This document shows positions 9,380-19,615 of a stretch of 64,000 nucleotides of DNA, piece by piece. The stretch spans positions 116,782 to 180,781 of the forward strand of contig NZ_MXQF01000010.1 of NCBI RefSeq assembly GCF_002165575.1, written 5' to 3'. Source of the stretch: Pseudoalteromonas sp. A601. Its GTDB lineage: Bacteria; Pseudomonadota; Gammaproteobacteria; Enterobacterales; Alteromonadaceae. Made by a program: the position numbers and the translations under genes. The notes under the pieces were generated by a model. That model ran no database searches and had not been told where the DNA came from. It saw only the letters and a program-made list of their open reading frames with translations. Position 1 is the stretch's first letter. The number at the start of each line of letters is the position of its first letter.

Positions 9380-10717
9380 TCACATTTTAGTTAAACGTCT
9401 TCCTTTATATAACTGTGTATAGCGTATAATCAAGGTCACGCCACGTAATAACATAAAGCTAGTCATCGCTAGCCAGAGGCCATGGTTTTGCCACCCCTCG
9501 AATAACAAGAACACCCCAAAAAAGCCAACACCCGCAGAGATAATCATGGTATTTCTCATATCTTTTGCGCGCGTTAAACCTACAAATATACCGTCAAATA
9601 AAAAACAGCTCATTGCAGCAATCGGTAATATAATTAACCAAGGAAGATACCTATTAGCAGCGGTGATAACTTCAGGAACATCTGTTAATAGTGAAATGAT
9701 TTGCGAACCGAACAAAGCAAAGAAAATACTGTATGCACACGCAAATATCCCTCCCCAAAACAAACTGACCCTCACCCATAAATGAATTTTACGCGCGCTA
9801 TTTTGCCCTTTAGCGTGACCCACTTTAGCCTCACTTGCGTAAGCTATGCCATCTAATGCAAAACTCACTAACATTAAAAAATTCAGCAAAACAGCATTTG
9901 CTGCAAGGGTGACCTCTCCAATGCGCGCACCGTAAAAAGTCATAAAGCTAAAGCAAAGCTGCAAGATGAGTGAGCGAATAAAAATATCACGATTCAAACT
10001 GAGTAAATCCAGCATTTTTGCAGCACTGAACCAGTTTTCGAGAAATAGAGGCACGGCCATTTTTTTTGCTAACTTAAACACCAAACAAACCGCAAATACC
10101 AGTGCTGTATAATCTGCAATAACAGATGCCCAAGCTGCGCCTGCAACTTGCCAATCTAAAAAGACCACAAAATAGACATCTAATACAATATTTGTAACAT
10201 TGGTCACTAACAATAAGTAAAATGGCCCTCGCCCGTAATGCACGCCGAGCATCCACGCTAATAACACTAGGTTACACAACGCGGCTGGGGCGCTGAATAT
10301 TCGAATATCAAAATAACTGTAAGCTTGCTGTAAAACCTCGCTATTTGAACCCGACAGATAGGCGATAGCTTCCTTAATAAAGGGTGATGAAGCTAATAAC
10401 GAGAAAGCGACAATTAATGCCAATACTAGACTGCGTTTTAATAAACCCGCTAATAAAACTAAATCTTGCTTACCATATGCTTGCGCGACCAACCCAGTGG
10501 TACTCATGCGTAAAAAACCTGCTAGCCAAAATAATAACGAAATTACTGAGGCTCCCAATGCAATCCCAGCTAAATAATGCGCACTACCAAGGTGACCAAT
10601 TACCGCAGTATCAACAATTCCTAACAATGGCACGGTTATATTTGATAGTATCATCGGACCCGCTAACAACAGCAAGCTTTGATGGTGTGCCTTATGACGT
10701 TTAAGAAATTGTTTCAC
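9380..10717 (-). CDS. MATE family efflux transporter (DinF-like)
   Basis: 445 residues with about 12 membrane helices. The N-terminal signature GPMILSNITVPLLGIVDTAVIGHLG is characteristic of the DinF branch of MATE exporters, which expel cationic drugs or other small molecules using Na+ or H+. Translation appears to start at a GTG (10715-10717), because no in-frame ATG lies before the first conserved helix. This places the first codons inside the 5' end of the divergent deacetylase gene. The substrate cannot be told from sequence. Confidence 0.9.
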   Translation of the reverse strand: MKQFLKRHKAHHQSLLLLAGPMILSNITVPLLGIVDTAVIGHLGSAHYLAGIALGASVISLLFWLAGFLRMSTTGLVAQAYGKQDLVLLAGLLKRSLVLALIVAFSLLASSPFIKEAIAYLSGSNSEVLQQAYSYFDIRIFSAPAALCNLVLLAWMLGVHYGRGPFYLLLVTNVTNIVLDVYFVVFLDWQVAGAAWASVIADYTALVFAVCLVFKLAKKMAVPLFLENWFSAAKMLDLLSLNRDIFIRSLILQLCFSFMTFYGARIGEVTLAANAVLLNFLMLVSFALDGIAYASEAKVGHAKGQNSARKIHLWVRVSLFWGGIFACAYSIFFALFGSQIISLLTDVPEVITAANRYLPWLIILPIAAMSCFLFDGIFVGLTRAKDMRNTMIISAGVGFFGVFLLFEGWQNHGLWLAMTSFMLLRGVTLIIRYTQLYKGRRLTKM

Positions 10718-11725
10718 TGTGTTTTTCCAATCCTATTTTGGTTATCTTTACCTGCCAAAAGTGCAGTTATTTTACAATACCATCATGTTAGCGAAACACT
10801 ACCTGCAGTAACGAGTATCAGTGCTAATGCCTTCACTGAACACCTTAGCTATTTGCAGCAACATGATTTTGAGGTAATTCCACTCAATGAGTTATTAACG
10901 GCACTGCAAGCGGGGCAAAGTTTACCAGATAAAACGGTAGCGATTACATTCGATGATGGTTATAACAATAACTATGAACAAGCAGCACCTATACTTGAGA
11001 AGTTTAATTTTCCTTATACTATTTTTGTTAACCCTAAACTTATTGATGAAGGAAAAAGCTATGTTATGGGTTGGGATAAATTAAGAGAGCTTGCTAAAAA
11101 AGGAGCACTGATCAGCAATCATAGTGCTCAGCATGATTATTTACACAAAAAATATTACGACGAAAGTGATGCTCAATGGCAAACACGTATCAAACAAGAT
11201 ATTTTATCGTCACAGCAACGAATAAAAGAAGAAATTGGCCATGATTACAAATACCTAGCATACCCTTATGGTGAGTTTAACAATAAACTACAAGCATTAA
11301 TAAAAGAGATTGGCTTTATCGGTATTGGTCAACACTCTGGGGCGCTTGATGCAAATGCCGATTTTACCCGCCTGCCTCGCTTTCCTGCATCCGGTTTCTA
11401 CAGTAAGCTAGAAACCTTGATAACTAAATTAAACTCACGGGCTTTTTCAATCAAAGAGCTGACTTACAACGACAGCGTTACAAACCAAAACCCTCCACAA
11501 ATTAGTATTACATTTAATATGGGGGATTTTCACAAAAGCCAACTGGCGTGTTATGTCTCTGGTGTTGGCCAAGCAGAACTAAACTGGATCAGTAATGACA
11601 CTGTCGTTGTTAATTCTTCGAAAAAGCTTAGCCGAGGGCGTTCAAGGTTTAACTGCACTGCGCCATCTAAAAAACACAAAGGCAGTTACTATTGGTTCTC
11701 ACAACCTTGGGTAATTGTTAAATAA
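10694..11725 (+). CDS. Secreted polysaccharide deacetylase (NodB domain)
   Basis: About 343 residues from the ATG at 10694, chosen because it gives a clean signal peptide (MTFKKLFHCVFPILFWLSL... cut near AKSA). An in-frame ATG at 10682 would only add four residues. The NodB/carbohydrate esterase 4 core is clear: ITFDDGYNNNY with the metal-binding Asp, SNHSAQHDYLH with the His pair, and a YPYGEFN motif. The C-terminal 90 residues form a beta-rich extension. It probably removes acetyl groups from a cell-surface or exported glycan; PgaB-type N-acetylglucosamine polymers are possible but not shown. It runs convergently into cheB with a 10-base gap. Confidence 0.88.
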   Translation: MTFKKLFHCVFPILFWLSLPAKSAVILQYHHVSETLPAVTSISANAFTEHLSYLQQHDFEVIPLNELLTALQAGQSLPDKTVAITFDDGYNNNYEQAAPILEKFNFPYTIFVNPKLIDEGKSYVMGWDKLRELAKKGALISNHSAQHDYLHKKYYDESDAQWQTRIKQDILSSQQRIKEEIGHDYKYLAYPYGEFNNKLQALIKEIGFIGIGQHSGALDANADFTRLPRFPASGFYSKLETLITKLNSRAFSIKELTYNDSVTNQNPPQISITFNMGDFHKSQLACYVSGVGQAELNWISNDTVVVNSSKKLSRGRSRFNCTAPSKKHKGSYYWFSQPWVIVK

Positions 11726-11735
11726 CATCTTAATA

Positions 11736-12767
11736 TCAATTTTTTTGCGCACGCTGCAATAATTTATGTGCCACTTTATCTAGTGGCACAATATCTGTTG
11801 CAGCATTTAATTCTATAGCGGCTTTTGGCATGCCCCACACAACTGATGTTAATTCATCTTGTGCTAAGGTATATGCGCCTTGTAACTTTAACGCCAATAG
11901 TCCTTTAGCCCCATCACTTCCCATACCTGTTAATAAGGCAGCTATGGTATTTTTTGGGCATACATTAACTAGTGAATTAAATAAGGTATCGACAGCAGGC
12001 CGATGGCGATTAACTGGTGGAGATTCATCTAAAACACAAAACAAATTTCCTCCTTGTTTTATCACACTTAAGTGTTTATCGCCGGGTGCTATATACGCAG
12101 TGCCTGACGTTAATTTATCACCGTGCTCAGCTTCTTTGACATTGATCATACAGGTTCGATTCATTCGCTGAGCAAACGAATTACTAAATACTGGAGGAAT
12201 ATGTTGGGTAATAACAATGGGTGGGCAATTTTTTGGCATCCTTAATAACACTTCCTTGATAGCTTCAGTCCCACCAGTAGATGCACCGATAGCTACCACG
12301 GCTTTTAAATCAAACTCAGAAATACTAACAACATCCTGAGGTTTATCTTGACTCATCTTAAACGAACGTACCCGGGCAGACGCAGCAGTGCGTACTTTTT
12401 GCTGCACTAATTGAGCGTATTGGGCAAATTGCTGTGATATGTTAACTGTCGGTTTAGCAATAAAATCCACAGCCCCGAGCTCTAGAGCTTCGAGTGTAAT
12501 TGGCGAGCCTTTTTTTGTGAGTGTTGAAATCATCACTACTGGCATTGGCCGCAATCTCATTAAGTTTTTTAAAAAGCTGATCCCATCCATTTTCGGCATT
12601 TCAATATCAAGTGTAATCACATCTGGGTTCAGTTGTTTAATCATTTCACGTGCTTGGTAAGGATCTTCTGCGCAACCGACAACCATTAAATCTTTGGCTT
12701 GACTCAACACTTCAGTCAGCAGGCGCCTGATCAAAGGCGAATCATCAATAACTAACACTTTGATCAT
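11736..12767 (-). CDS. cheB: Chemotaxis response regulator protein-glutamate methylesterase CheB
   Basis: 343 residues. An N-terminal receiver domain has phospho-acceptor Asp54 in ITLDIEMPKMDG. A linker (about 125-150) leads to the methylesterase domain with the catalytic triad: Ser163 in AIGASTGG, His in ITQHIPP near 190, Asp in TGMGSDGAKG near 285. It removes methyl groups from receptor glutamates and so resets receptor sensitivity. It is the last gene of the leftward chemosensory operon, eight bases after cheD. Confidence 0.95.
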   Translation of the reverse strand: MIKVLVIDDSPLIRRLLTEVLSQAKDLMVVGCAEDPYQAREMIKQLNPDVITLDIEMPKMDGISFLKNLMRLRPMPVVMISTLTKKGSPITLEALELGAVDFIAKPTVNISQQFAQYAQLVQQKVRTAASARVRSFKMSQDKPQDVVSISEFDLKAVVAIGASTGGTEAIKEVLLRMPKNCPPIVITQHIPPVFSNSFAQRMNRTCMINVKEAEHGDKLTSGTAYIAPGDKHLSVIKQGGNLFCVLDESPPVNRHRPAVDTLFNSLVNVCPKNTIAALLTGMGSDGAKGLLALKLQGAYTLAQDELTSVVWGMPKAAIELNAATDIVPLDKVAHKLLQRAQKN

Positions 12768-12775
12768 AGTTCCTC

Positions 12776-13393
12776 CTAAAATAGTTCTATGTCTGTTTGG
12801 GAATCTTGTTTTTCGATATCATGCAGGTAACGTATTTCACGTTTTTCAAGGGCATCACTATGCATTTCTCGTAACTTTTTCACTTGTGCCTTACCTGTTT
12901 GAGGATTAAATAACACCTTTCTTGGCCAAGGTCCGCCAACATCATGCGACACAAGCTCAAGCCCTTCCTCTTGTGCATATGCGCGAGCAAAGCGAATGTT
13001 TCCTAATCCAATATCTGTTGTAGAACGAATAATTTTCCCACCACCAAACAGCTTTATTTTTAAATTTTGTCGAGACCCACCATTTTTTATCACTTCGTTT
13101 ATCAAAAATTCCATAGCCCAATTACCATAACGACAATTTAAGCTGTGAGCGCCGGTAAACTCAGTTCCTTTTTCCATGGGTAACATAAAATGGTTCATAC
13201 CTCCTATACCTAAACGATCATCATAAATACACGCAGCAATACACGAACCAAGTAACGTTGTAATTAATTCATCATTCTTAGATACGTAGAACTCGCCCGG
13301 TAAAACTTTAACTATCATATGCTGCTTCCCAGCATCCCAAAACCGCTTAACATGTTCAAAACCAGGTAATACAGGTTTAAAGCTTTGCTTCAT
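12776..13393 (-). CDS. cheD: Chemoreceptor glutamine deamidase CheD
   Basis: 205 residues with the CheD hallmarks: catalytic Cys in LLGSCIAACIYD, His in GGMNHFMLP, and the KLFGGG segment. CheD converts specific receptor glutamines to glutamates and in some species docks CheC. No cheC is seen here. The gene overlaps the end of cheR by 17 bases and has a good ribosome site (AAAGGTG) five bases before its ATG, which supports coupled translation. Confidence 0.95.
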   Translation of the reverse strand: MKQSFKPVLPGFEHVKRFWDAGKQHMIVKVLPGEFYVSKNDELITTLLGSCIAACIYDDRLGIGGMNHFMLPMEKGTEFTGAHSLNCRYGNWAMEFLINEVIKNGGSRQNLKIKLFGGGKIIRSTTDIGLGNIRFARAYAQEEGLELVSHDVGGPWPRKVLFNPQTGKAQVKKLREMHSDALEKREIRYLHDIEKQDSQTDIELF

Positions 13394-14207
13394 GCATCAC
13401 CTTTTGATAAATCGTTCTCCCTAAGTTTTTAAACTCACTATGCTCTTTCCCCATGCTTTCAGAGTGGCCTAAAAATAAATGCCCACAGGGCGCCAAAATA
13501 GTGCAATACCGCTGGAAAAGCTGATCTTTGGTTTCTTTATCAAAATAGATAACAACATTACGGCAAAAAATTACATCAAAAGACCCCTTCATTGGCCACT
13601 CTTGTAGTAGATTCAATCGCTTGAAATGTATGTGTTGTTGCAACTCAGGTTTAACTTTAAACAGTTCACCGTCTTTACTTTTTAAAAACCAGCGCTTTAA
13701 ATGGTGCTGCTCAAGACCACTAACATTCGCTGCGCTATAACTTCCTAGCTGCGCTTTTTTCAGTACGTTTGAATCTAAATCTGTGGCGAGTATCTTCACA
13801 TCCCAATTATTCGGGAATAACTCATGTAAAGTCATGGCTAATGTGTAAGGTTCTTCACCACTCGAACATCCAGCAGACCACACTCTTACTCGCTTTGTTT
13901 GTTTATTAGCTTGTAACAACGCAGGAACAATGTGCGACTTTAAATATTCAAAATGGTGAGCTTCTCGAAAAAAAGATGTTAGATTTGTAGTAATCGCATT
14001 TATAAAATCACTAAATTCTTGCTCTTTATGAGCGTCTAAATAATCTAGATACTGTTTGAAGTTGGCTAACCGCAGAGTACGAATACGCCTTGCAAGACGA
14101 GAATAAACCATTTCGCGCTTGTGCTCTCCAAGTACGATGCCACATGCGCCATAAACCAGTGATGCAATTTTTTTAAAATCATTATCCGTTAGTAAAAACT
14201 CTTTCAT
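13377..14207 (-). CDS. cheR: Chemotaxis protein methyltransferase CheR
   Basis: 276 residues from the ATG at 14205-14207 (MKEFLLTDNDF...). An upstream in-frame start at 14255 would add an unlikely N-terminus. The helical N-terminal domain is followed by the S-adenosylmethionine-binding methyltransferase fold, with WSAGCSSGEEPYTLA, LATDLDSNVL and DVIFCRNVVIYFD. It methylates receptor glutamates. The neighbouring receptor ends in EWEEF, the kind of C-terminal pentapeptide that tethers CheR. Confidence 0.95.
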   Translation of the reverse strand: MKEFLLTDNDFKKIASLVYGACGIVLGEHKREMVYSRLARRIRTLRLANFKQYLDYLDAHKEQEFSDFINAITTNLTSFFREAHHFEYLKSHIVPALLQANKQTKRVRVWSAGCSSGEEPYTLAMTLHELFPNNWDVKILATDLDSNVLKKAQLGSYSAANVSGLEQHHLKRWFLKSKDGELFKVKPELQQHIHFKRLNLLQEWPMKGSFDVIFCRNVVIYFDKETKDQLFQRYCTILAPCGHLFLGHSESMGKEHSEFKNLGRTIYQKVMHEAKL

Positions 14208-14283
14208 TGCGCGCACTCGAAATGCCAAAAATGTTAAAACAAATCGGCAACTCAAAACCTATGGAGCTGCCCTTAAGCTTTAG

Positions 14284-16614
14284 CTAAAACTCTTCCCATT
14301 CATCGGAAGAGTCAGCAAAATCGTTGCCGCGAGGAGCGCTGCGAATATTTTGACTAGCTCGTGTTGGTGTTTTTGCGGTTGGCGTTGACTCAATTAAACC
14401 GGGCATCTCTTGCTGACTGAGTGAGAAAAAGTTCAGCAGCCTACGCATATCATTCGCCTGCTCCGACATAGATTCACCAGCAGCAGACGCTTGCTCAACT
14501 AACGCGGCATTTTGCTGAGTCATCTCATCCATTTGCGAAATAGCTTTATTTACCTGTTCGATTCCTGCACTTTGCTCTTCAGAGGCTTCTGTGATGTCAG
14601 AAATCATCTCTGTAACCTTTTGCACTGAACTGACAATATCTTGCAACGTTGCACCCGACTCATTAACCAGTAAAGTGCCATCTTCCACTTTACCAACACT
14701 ATCCCTGATTAACTCTTTAATTTCTTTTGCCGCACCAGCCGAGCGCTGAGCAAGGTTACGTACTTCACCGGCAACCACGGCAAAGCCACGCCCCTGTTCT
14801 CCTGCTCGTGCTGCTTCAACCGCGGCATTAAGAGCCAGTAGATTGGTTTGAAATGCAATTTCATCTATCACACTTATTATGTCAGCAATCTTCTTACTTG
14901 ATTCATTAATGGCTGACATACTCACAACGGCTCTGTTTACAACTTCGCCACCTTGCATCGCTTTGTCACGAGTCTCCGCTGCCAAACCGTTCGCTACCTT
15001 AGCATTATCGGCATTTTGCCTAACCGTGCTGGTCATTTCTTCCATGCTTGAGGCTGTTTCCTCTAATGAAGATGCTTGCTCTTCTGTTCGTTGACTTAAA
15101 TCTGCGTTACCTTGTGAGATCTCCTCTGCACCACTGGCAACCATAGTCGCCGAAGAGTTAATCCGATTAATCACTTCTGTGAGTTTATCTGCTGTTGCAT
15201 TAGCGTCTGTTTTTAGTTTATCAAATGAGCCTTGGTATTCTTTCTCAATCCGAATAGATAAGTCACCATTAGCCATAGCATCCAGCATAATTCCAGTGTC
15301 AGTTACTGCATCATCAACAATACTGACTAAACTATTTAAGCCTTTCGCTAGGCGAAGATAAAAGCCCTCTTTGCCAGCTTCATTTACACGCGTTTTCAGC
15401 TCACCTTTACCTGCAGCACTAACTAAATCAGCCATTTCTTTTTCAATAGCGACTTCATCGGTGCGATCTTCCCACTCAACAACTGTACCAATGCGCTCTT
15501 TTTCAGGTGTGAATATTGGGTTAGCAACAAGACCAAAAGTTCGCCCACCTACATTAATTTCTGTACTGTATATATTCGTTAATTTACTTAATAAATGTTG
15601 CTGGTGTGCAGGGTTTTTATGAAATACATCAATATTTTGCCCTAACAACTTACTGCTATTAAAATTAGGCAAATCTTTACGAATATCAGCTTCAGCTGCC
15701 GTCATCATATTTAGTACCGATTCATTCATATAAATAATGTCATTATCTGCATTTGCAATCATTGTATTCGTTGCAACACGATCCAATGCTCGACGTACTC
15801 GCAGGTTTTCTTCAGCTTCTCGCTTTTCTTCTTCTGCTTTATTAACACTATCAGTAATGTCTTGCCACTCAACAATTGTGCCTAAACGTTCACCGTCACG
15901 ACTCAGCCAAGGTGTTGCGATTAAACTAAAAATAAGACCTGCCAAACGTAATGTTGCTTTATAAGGGTCATTTAAACTCGCTAATAACTGACGCTGATGC
16001 GCCGGTTGCTTATGAAAATCATCAACGCAGGTGCCTATTAAGTTTTCAACAGCAAAGCTAGGTAGTACTGTTTGAAGTTGGCTCTCACGTGCTTGCAGCA
16101 TTTGCTTAACTTGCTCGTTAACGAAAATTATTTTTAAGTCGTTATCAGCAATCATCACATTTGCTTGGCACACTTCAAGAGCATTTGCGAGATTAGCAAT
16201 ACGTATTGCTTCTTCCGTTGCCGATTTTTGCTCACTAATATCGGTGGCAAATTTCACAACTTTTATAACCTGACCTTGTGAATCAATAACAGGGTTATAC
16301 GTTGCTTGAATCCATATTTTTTTGCCATTATTTCCAATGCGCTTAAATTCATTAGAAATGAATTCACCTCCTTTTAAGCGCTGCCAAAATTGCTGATATT
16401 CACTACTAGCCACTTCATCCGGTTCGACAAACATAGAATGATGTTGGCCTTGAATATCTGCCAAGCCATAGTCCACAACATTTAAAAAATTACTATTTGC
16501 TGTAAGAATTCTTCCACTTGGCTCAAACTCAATAACAGCTAACGATTTATTCAACGCAGTTAGAACTAAATCACTCTGTGATTTGCTCCGTTGAGAATTA
16601 CTAAACCACCCCAT
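14284..16614 (-). CDS. Soluble methyl-accepting chemotaxis protein with three PAS domains
   Basis: About 776 residues from ATG 16612-16614, which has an AAAGGTG ribosome site; in-frame alternatives lie 6-9 bases upstream. No membrane segment is visible, so the receptor should be cytoplasmic. Three PAS domains occupy about 20-130, 140-260 and 270-390. The second and third resemble each other (FHKxPAHQxxLL repeated). HAMP-like segments follow (about 395-485), then the signalling domain with the conserved tip [22 protein letters not shown]. The protein ends in EWEEF, a xWxxF pentapeptide like that which docks CheR/CheB on E. coli receptors. The stimulus is likely redox, oxygen or a small internal ligand (inference). 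Confidence 0.92.
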   Translation of the reverse strand: MGWFSNSQRSKSQSDLVLTALNKSLAVIEFEPSGRILTANSNFLNVVDYGLADIQGQHHSMFVEPDEVASSEYQQFWQRLKGGEFISNEFKRIGNNGKKIWIQATYNPVIDSQGQVIKVVKFATDISEQKSATEEAIRIANLANALEVCQANVMIADNDLKIIFVNEQVKQMLQARESQLQTVLPSFAVENLIGTCVDDFHKQPAHQRQLLASLNDPYKATLRLAGLIFSLIATPWLSRDGERLGTIVEWQDITDSVNKAEEEKREAEENLRVRRALDRVATNTMIANADNDIIYMNESVLNMMTAAEADIRKDLPNFNSSKLLGQNIDVFHKNPAHQQHLLSKLTNIYSTEINVGGRTFGLVANPIFTPEKERIGTVVEWEDRTDEVAIEKEMADLVSAAGKGELKTRVNEAGKEGFYLRLAKGLNSLVSIVDDAVTDTGIMLDAMANGDLSIRIEKEYQGSFDKLKTDANATADKLTEVINRINSSATMVASGAEEISQGNADLSQRTEEQASSLEETASSMEEMTSTVRQNADNAKVANGLAAETRDKAMQGGEVVNRAVVSMSAINESSKKIADIISVIDEIAFQTNLLALNAAVEAARAGEQGRGFAVVAGEVRNLAQRSAGAAKEIKELIRDSVGKVEDGTLLVNESGATLQDIVSSVQKVTEMISDITEASEEQSAGIEQVNKAISQMDEMTQQNAALVEQASAAGESMSEQANDMRRLLNFFSLSQQEMPGLIESTPTAKTPTRASQNIRSAPRGNDFADSSDEWEEF

Positions 16615-16661
16615 GTCCATCACCTTTTATATAAGTTTTTATTAGCTCGATTAACAGATAC

Positions 16662-17147
16662 TCATATATCCATTGCTTTTTTTAGGTCGAGTAATGCAAC
16701 CATTTTTTCCCCAACGTTTACTAATCCAGCAACAAACTCCGAGTTATCTGACTCTGTAAATGAAGGCACCATCTTCGCATCTTGCTCCATAATGCTATAA
16801 ACATCAGACACAGCATCTACCGCCATGCCCATTATTTTACTTTGTTGTGCGCACTCGACTTTCACGACAATGACCACTGTTAAACCACCATACTCGATGT
16901 AGGGTAAGCCAAATCTCAGCCGCAAATCTAAAATAGGTACTATAGTTCCACGTAAATTAATCACACCTTTTACATAGTCGGGTGCATTTGGTATCGCGGT
17001 GATCTCTTCCCAGCTACGAATTTCTTGCACTGTTAAAATATCAACTCCATATTCTTCCTCGGCCATAATAAAGGTAAGGAACTGTTTTACGCCCTGGACG
17101 TTTTCAAGCACTAGATTATGGTCTAACTCACTACTCAGTGCGCTCAT
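16662..17147 (-). CDS. cheW: Chemotaxis coupling protein CheW
   Basis: 161 residues. A single CheW domain with the typical core: FIMAEEEYGVDILTVQEIR near residue 26 and APDYVKGVINLRGTIVPILDLRLRFG near 55-80. CheW links receptors to the CheA kinase in the signalling array. Its ATG overlaps the cheA stop by four bases, which suggests translational coupling. Only one cheW is present in this cluster. Confidence 0.95.
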   Translation of the reverse strand: MSALSSELDHNLVLENVQGVKQFLTFIMAEEEYGVDILTVQEIRSWEEITAIPNAPDYVKGVINLRGTIVPILDLRLRFGLPYIEYGGLTVVIVVKVECAQQSKIMGMAVDAVSDVYSIMEQDAKMVPSFTESDNSEFVAGLVNVGEKMVALLDLKKAMDI

Positions 17148-19228
17148 GACGCCTCCAAATTAGCTTGTGACTCAACAATTAACTCTTGGCTGCCTGGCTT
17201 TCTTAATCCGGATAATTTGATCAACCCGCTAATATCAACAATAAGCGATACGCGACCATCACCCAATATGGTTGCTCCTGAAACACCATCTACTTTTTGA
17301 TAGTTTGCTTCTAAGCTTTTAATCACGACTTGTTGTTGCGATAGTAAATCATCAACCAATAAGCCTATTTTCTGATTGTCACTTTCAACCACAACCAATA
17401 AGGTTTTATCCAAAGTTTCAATTGCATCTTGATGATTAAATATCTGATATAGCCGTAGAATTGGAATGTACTCATCGCGTAACCGTAATACATCTAGGTC
17501 TTTGCCTACACGGCTGACTTTAGTGATATCAATTTGTAATGATTCAACGATAGAAATTAACGGAATAATATAAGTATGCTTAGCCACTCGAACTAGCTGA
17601 CCGTCTAGAATTGCCAACGTGAGCGGTAGCCTAATAGTAAAAGTCGAACCAACCCCGGATGCAGAAGTCACTTCAACAGAACCATTTAAAGATTGAATGT
17701 TACGCCTTACTACATCCATACCGACTCCGCGGCCTGAAAGGTCACTCACTTCATCTGCTGTAGAAAAGCCGGGCATAAAAATGAGCTCGTTTATTTCATT
17801 ATCTGATAACTCATCAGTTTCATTGATAAGCCTATTTGTAATGGCTTTTTGTTTTATTTTCTGAGTATTAAGACCTTGCCCATCATCCATAATCTCGATG
17901 ACGATATTGCCACCTTGATGAAAAGCGTTAAGCGTCACAATACCCACGGGGTCTTTACCTGAGGCAATACGCTGTTCAACTGTTTCTAACCCATGATCTA
18001 AAGAATTTCTAACCAAGTGCACCATAGGATCTGATATTTTTTCCATCACAGTTTTATCAAGCTCTGTCTGCTCACCGATAAGCTTTAGCTCTACTTGCTT
18101 GTTTAACTTTTGCGATATATCTCTGACTAAACGGGGAAACCGGCTAAACACAAAGCTAATTGGAAGCATACGGATGCGCATTACATTTTCTTGTAAGTCA
18201 CGGGTGTTGTGTGCAAGTTGCGCGAGCCCTTCTTGTAGCGACGCTAGTGTTGCCTCAGTAATTTCTTGCTCACCTAATTGACTTAACATCGCTTGCGTGA
18301 TCACAAGCTCACCAACCATGTTTATTAATGAATCTACTTTATCAATACCCACTCTGATTGAGGTTGACTCCACAGCTGTAGCAGGCGCTGAGACCTTAGC
18401 ATTAATCGCGGCTTTTACTTCTGGGGCAGTGTTTTTTGATACTGAAGTGTTAACTTTAGAAGACTCAATGGTTTGAGCTTCTTTTGATTGTTTAGGCTGT
18501 TCATCATCTGAAAATAATCCACCACACAGAGCAATGGTTATATCTGCATCATCTTCAACCCATTCAAAAATTTCAGAGATGGCTTGCTCTGGTTTATCAG
18601 TGTTTAAAAAAAACCGCCAAGATAAAAAGCAGTCGTCTGCACTTAAGTCGGTTATATCTGGAACTTCGCTATGAAACGCAACAATTTCTAAATCACCTAA
18701 CTCAGCAAGTTCACTGATCATATACAGTGGTTCATTGCCAGTTTTGAATAAATGATGATGTGGTTTAAAGTCAATCTGGTAGGTATTTACTTCGACTACG
18801 GTATCCGTAATGGTATTAGCTTGAGTTGAAGGGGTATCATCAAGCGCTAAAATTTTCTCAAACTGTTTTCTCAGCTCAATTGATTCGCTCAAGTCTAGCG
18901 CTTGCTCTGCTTGTAAAGCACTCAGCAGAGCTCTTAAACAATCTACAGATTTTAGTAATAAATTTACAAGCTCTGTCGTTAAAGTACGCTTACCTTCACG
19001 GACTTCATCTAACAATGTTTCTAGTACATGGGTAAACTCAGCAACTGAATCAAAACCAAAAGTGCCGCTCCCCCCTTTAATTGAATGAGCAGCACGAAAT
19101 ATTGTATTAATTGTTTCTGAATCTTCTTCGCCCGGCACCAAATTAAGCAGTTCAGCTTCCATGGCATCCAAGCCTTCAAAGCTTTCTTCGAAGAAAACTT
19201 CAAAAAACTGACTTAAATCTATACTCAT
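17144..19228 (-). CDS. cheA: Chemotaxis histidine kinase CheA
   Basis: 694 residues. An N-terminal Hpt domain has phospho-acceptor His48 in AAHSIKGGSGTFGF. A poorly conserved acidic and Ser/Thr-rich linker (about 120-285) carries a small segment in the place of a P2 domain. Then come the dimerisation helices, a HATPase core with N box HLVRNSLDHGLE and G boxes DDGQGL and GRGVGMDVV, and a C-terminal CheW-like regulatory domain (about 555-690). It passes phosphate to CheY and CheB. It lies 15 bases downstream of cheY. Confidence 0.95.
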   Translation of the reverse strand: MSIDLSQFFEVFFEESFEGLDAMEAELLNLVPGEEDSETINTIFRAAHSIKGGSGTFGFDSVAEFTHVLETLLDEVREGKRTLTTELVNLLLKSVDCLRALLSALQAEQALDLSESIELRKQFEKILALDDTPSTQANTITDTVVEVNTYQIDFKPHHHLFKTGNEPLYMISELAELGDLEIVAFHSEVPDITDLSADDCFLSWRFFLNTDKPEQAISEIFEWVEDDADITIALCGGLFSDDEQPKQSKEAQTIESSKVNTSVSKNTAPEVKAAINAKVSAPATAVESTSIRVGIDKVDSLINMVGELVITQAMLSQLGEQEITEATLASLQEGLAQLAHNTRDLQENVMRIRMLPISFVFSRFPRLVRDISQKLNKQVELKLIGEQTELDKTVMEKISDPMVHLVRNSLDHGLETVEQRIASGKDPVGIVTLNAFHQGGNIVIEIMDDGQGLNTQKIKQKAITNRLINETDELSDNEINELIFMPGFSTADEVSDLSGRGVGMDVVRRNIQSLNGSVEVTSASGVGSTFTIRLPLTLAILDGQLVRVAKHTYIIPLISIVESLQIDITKVSRVGKDLDVLRLRDEYIPILRLYQIFNHQDAIETLDKTLLVVVESDNQKIGLLVDDLLSQQQVVIKSLEANYQKVDGVSGATILGDGRVSLIVDISGLIKLSGLRKPGSQELIVESQANLEAS

Positions 19229-19243
19229 GCCTCGCTCCCTAAA

Positions 19244-19606
19244 TTAGCGAATCACTTTTTTTAAAACCGCTAATAATTGATCAGGGTTAAAAGGTTTAAC
19301 TATCCAGCCTGTTGCTCCAGCTGCCTTACCTTCCACTTTTTTGTCCATGCCTGATTCAGTAGTCAGCATTAATAAGGGTGTAAACTTATAATTGGGTAAA
19401 TTGCGCAGCTCTCTAATTAAAGTAATACCGTCCATAACAGGCATATTTATATCCGAGATCACAGCGTCAAAACCCTGTTGCTTAGCTATATTCAACGCCT
19501 CACTGCCATCCTTTGCTTCGGTTACATCAAAGCCAGCTTTTTTTAATGTAAAGCCCACCATTTGACGCATCGACGCAGAATCATCTACAGCTAAAATTCT
19601 TTTCAT
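19244..19606 (-). CDS. cheY: CheY-type single-domain response regulator
   Basis: 120 residues from ATG 19604-19606, preferred over the GTG two codons upstream because an AGAGG ribosome site lies five bases before it. It is a lone receiver domain: acidic pair in AVDDSASMR, phospho-acceptor Asp52 in AVISDINMPVMDG, Thr in LMLTTESG, and Lys in WIVKPF. It is the probable output of this CheA. Whether it acts on flagella or on another process cannot be told; no flagellar gene is in the window. Confidence 0.92.
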   Translation of the reverse strand: MKRILAVDDSASMRQMVGFTLKKAGFDVTEAKDGSEALNIAKQQGFDAVISDINMPVMDGITLIRELRNLPNYKFTPLLMLTTESGMDKKVEGKAAGATGWIVKPFNPDQLLAVLKKVIR

Positions 19607-19615
19607 ATACACCTC

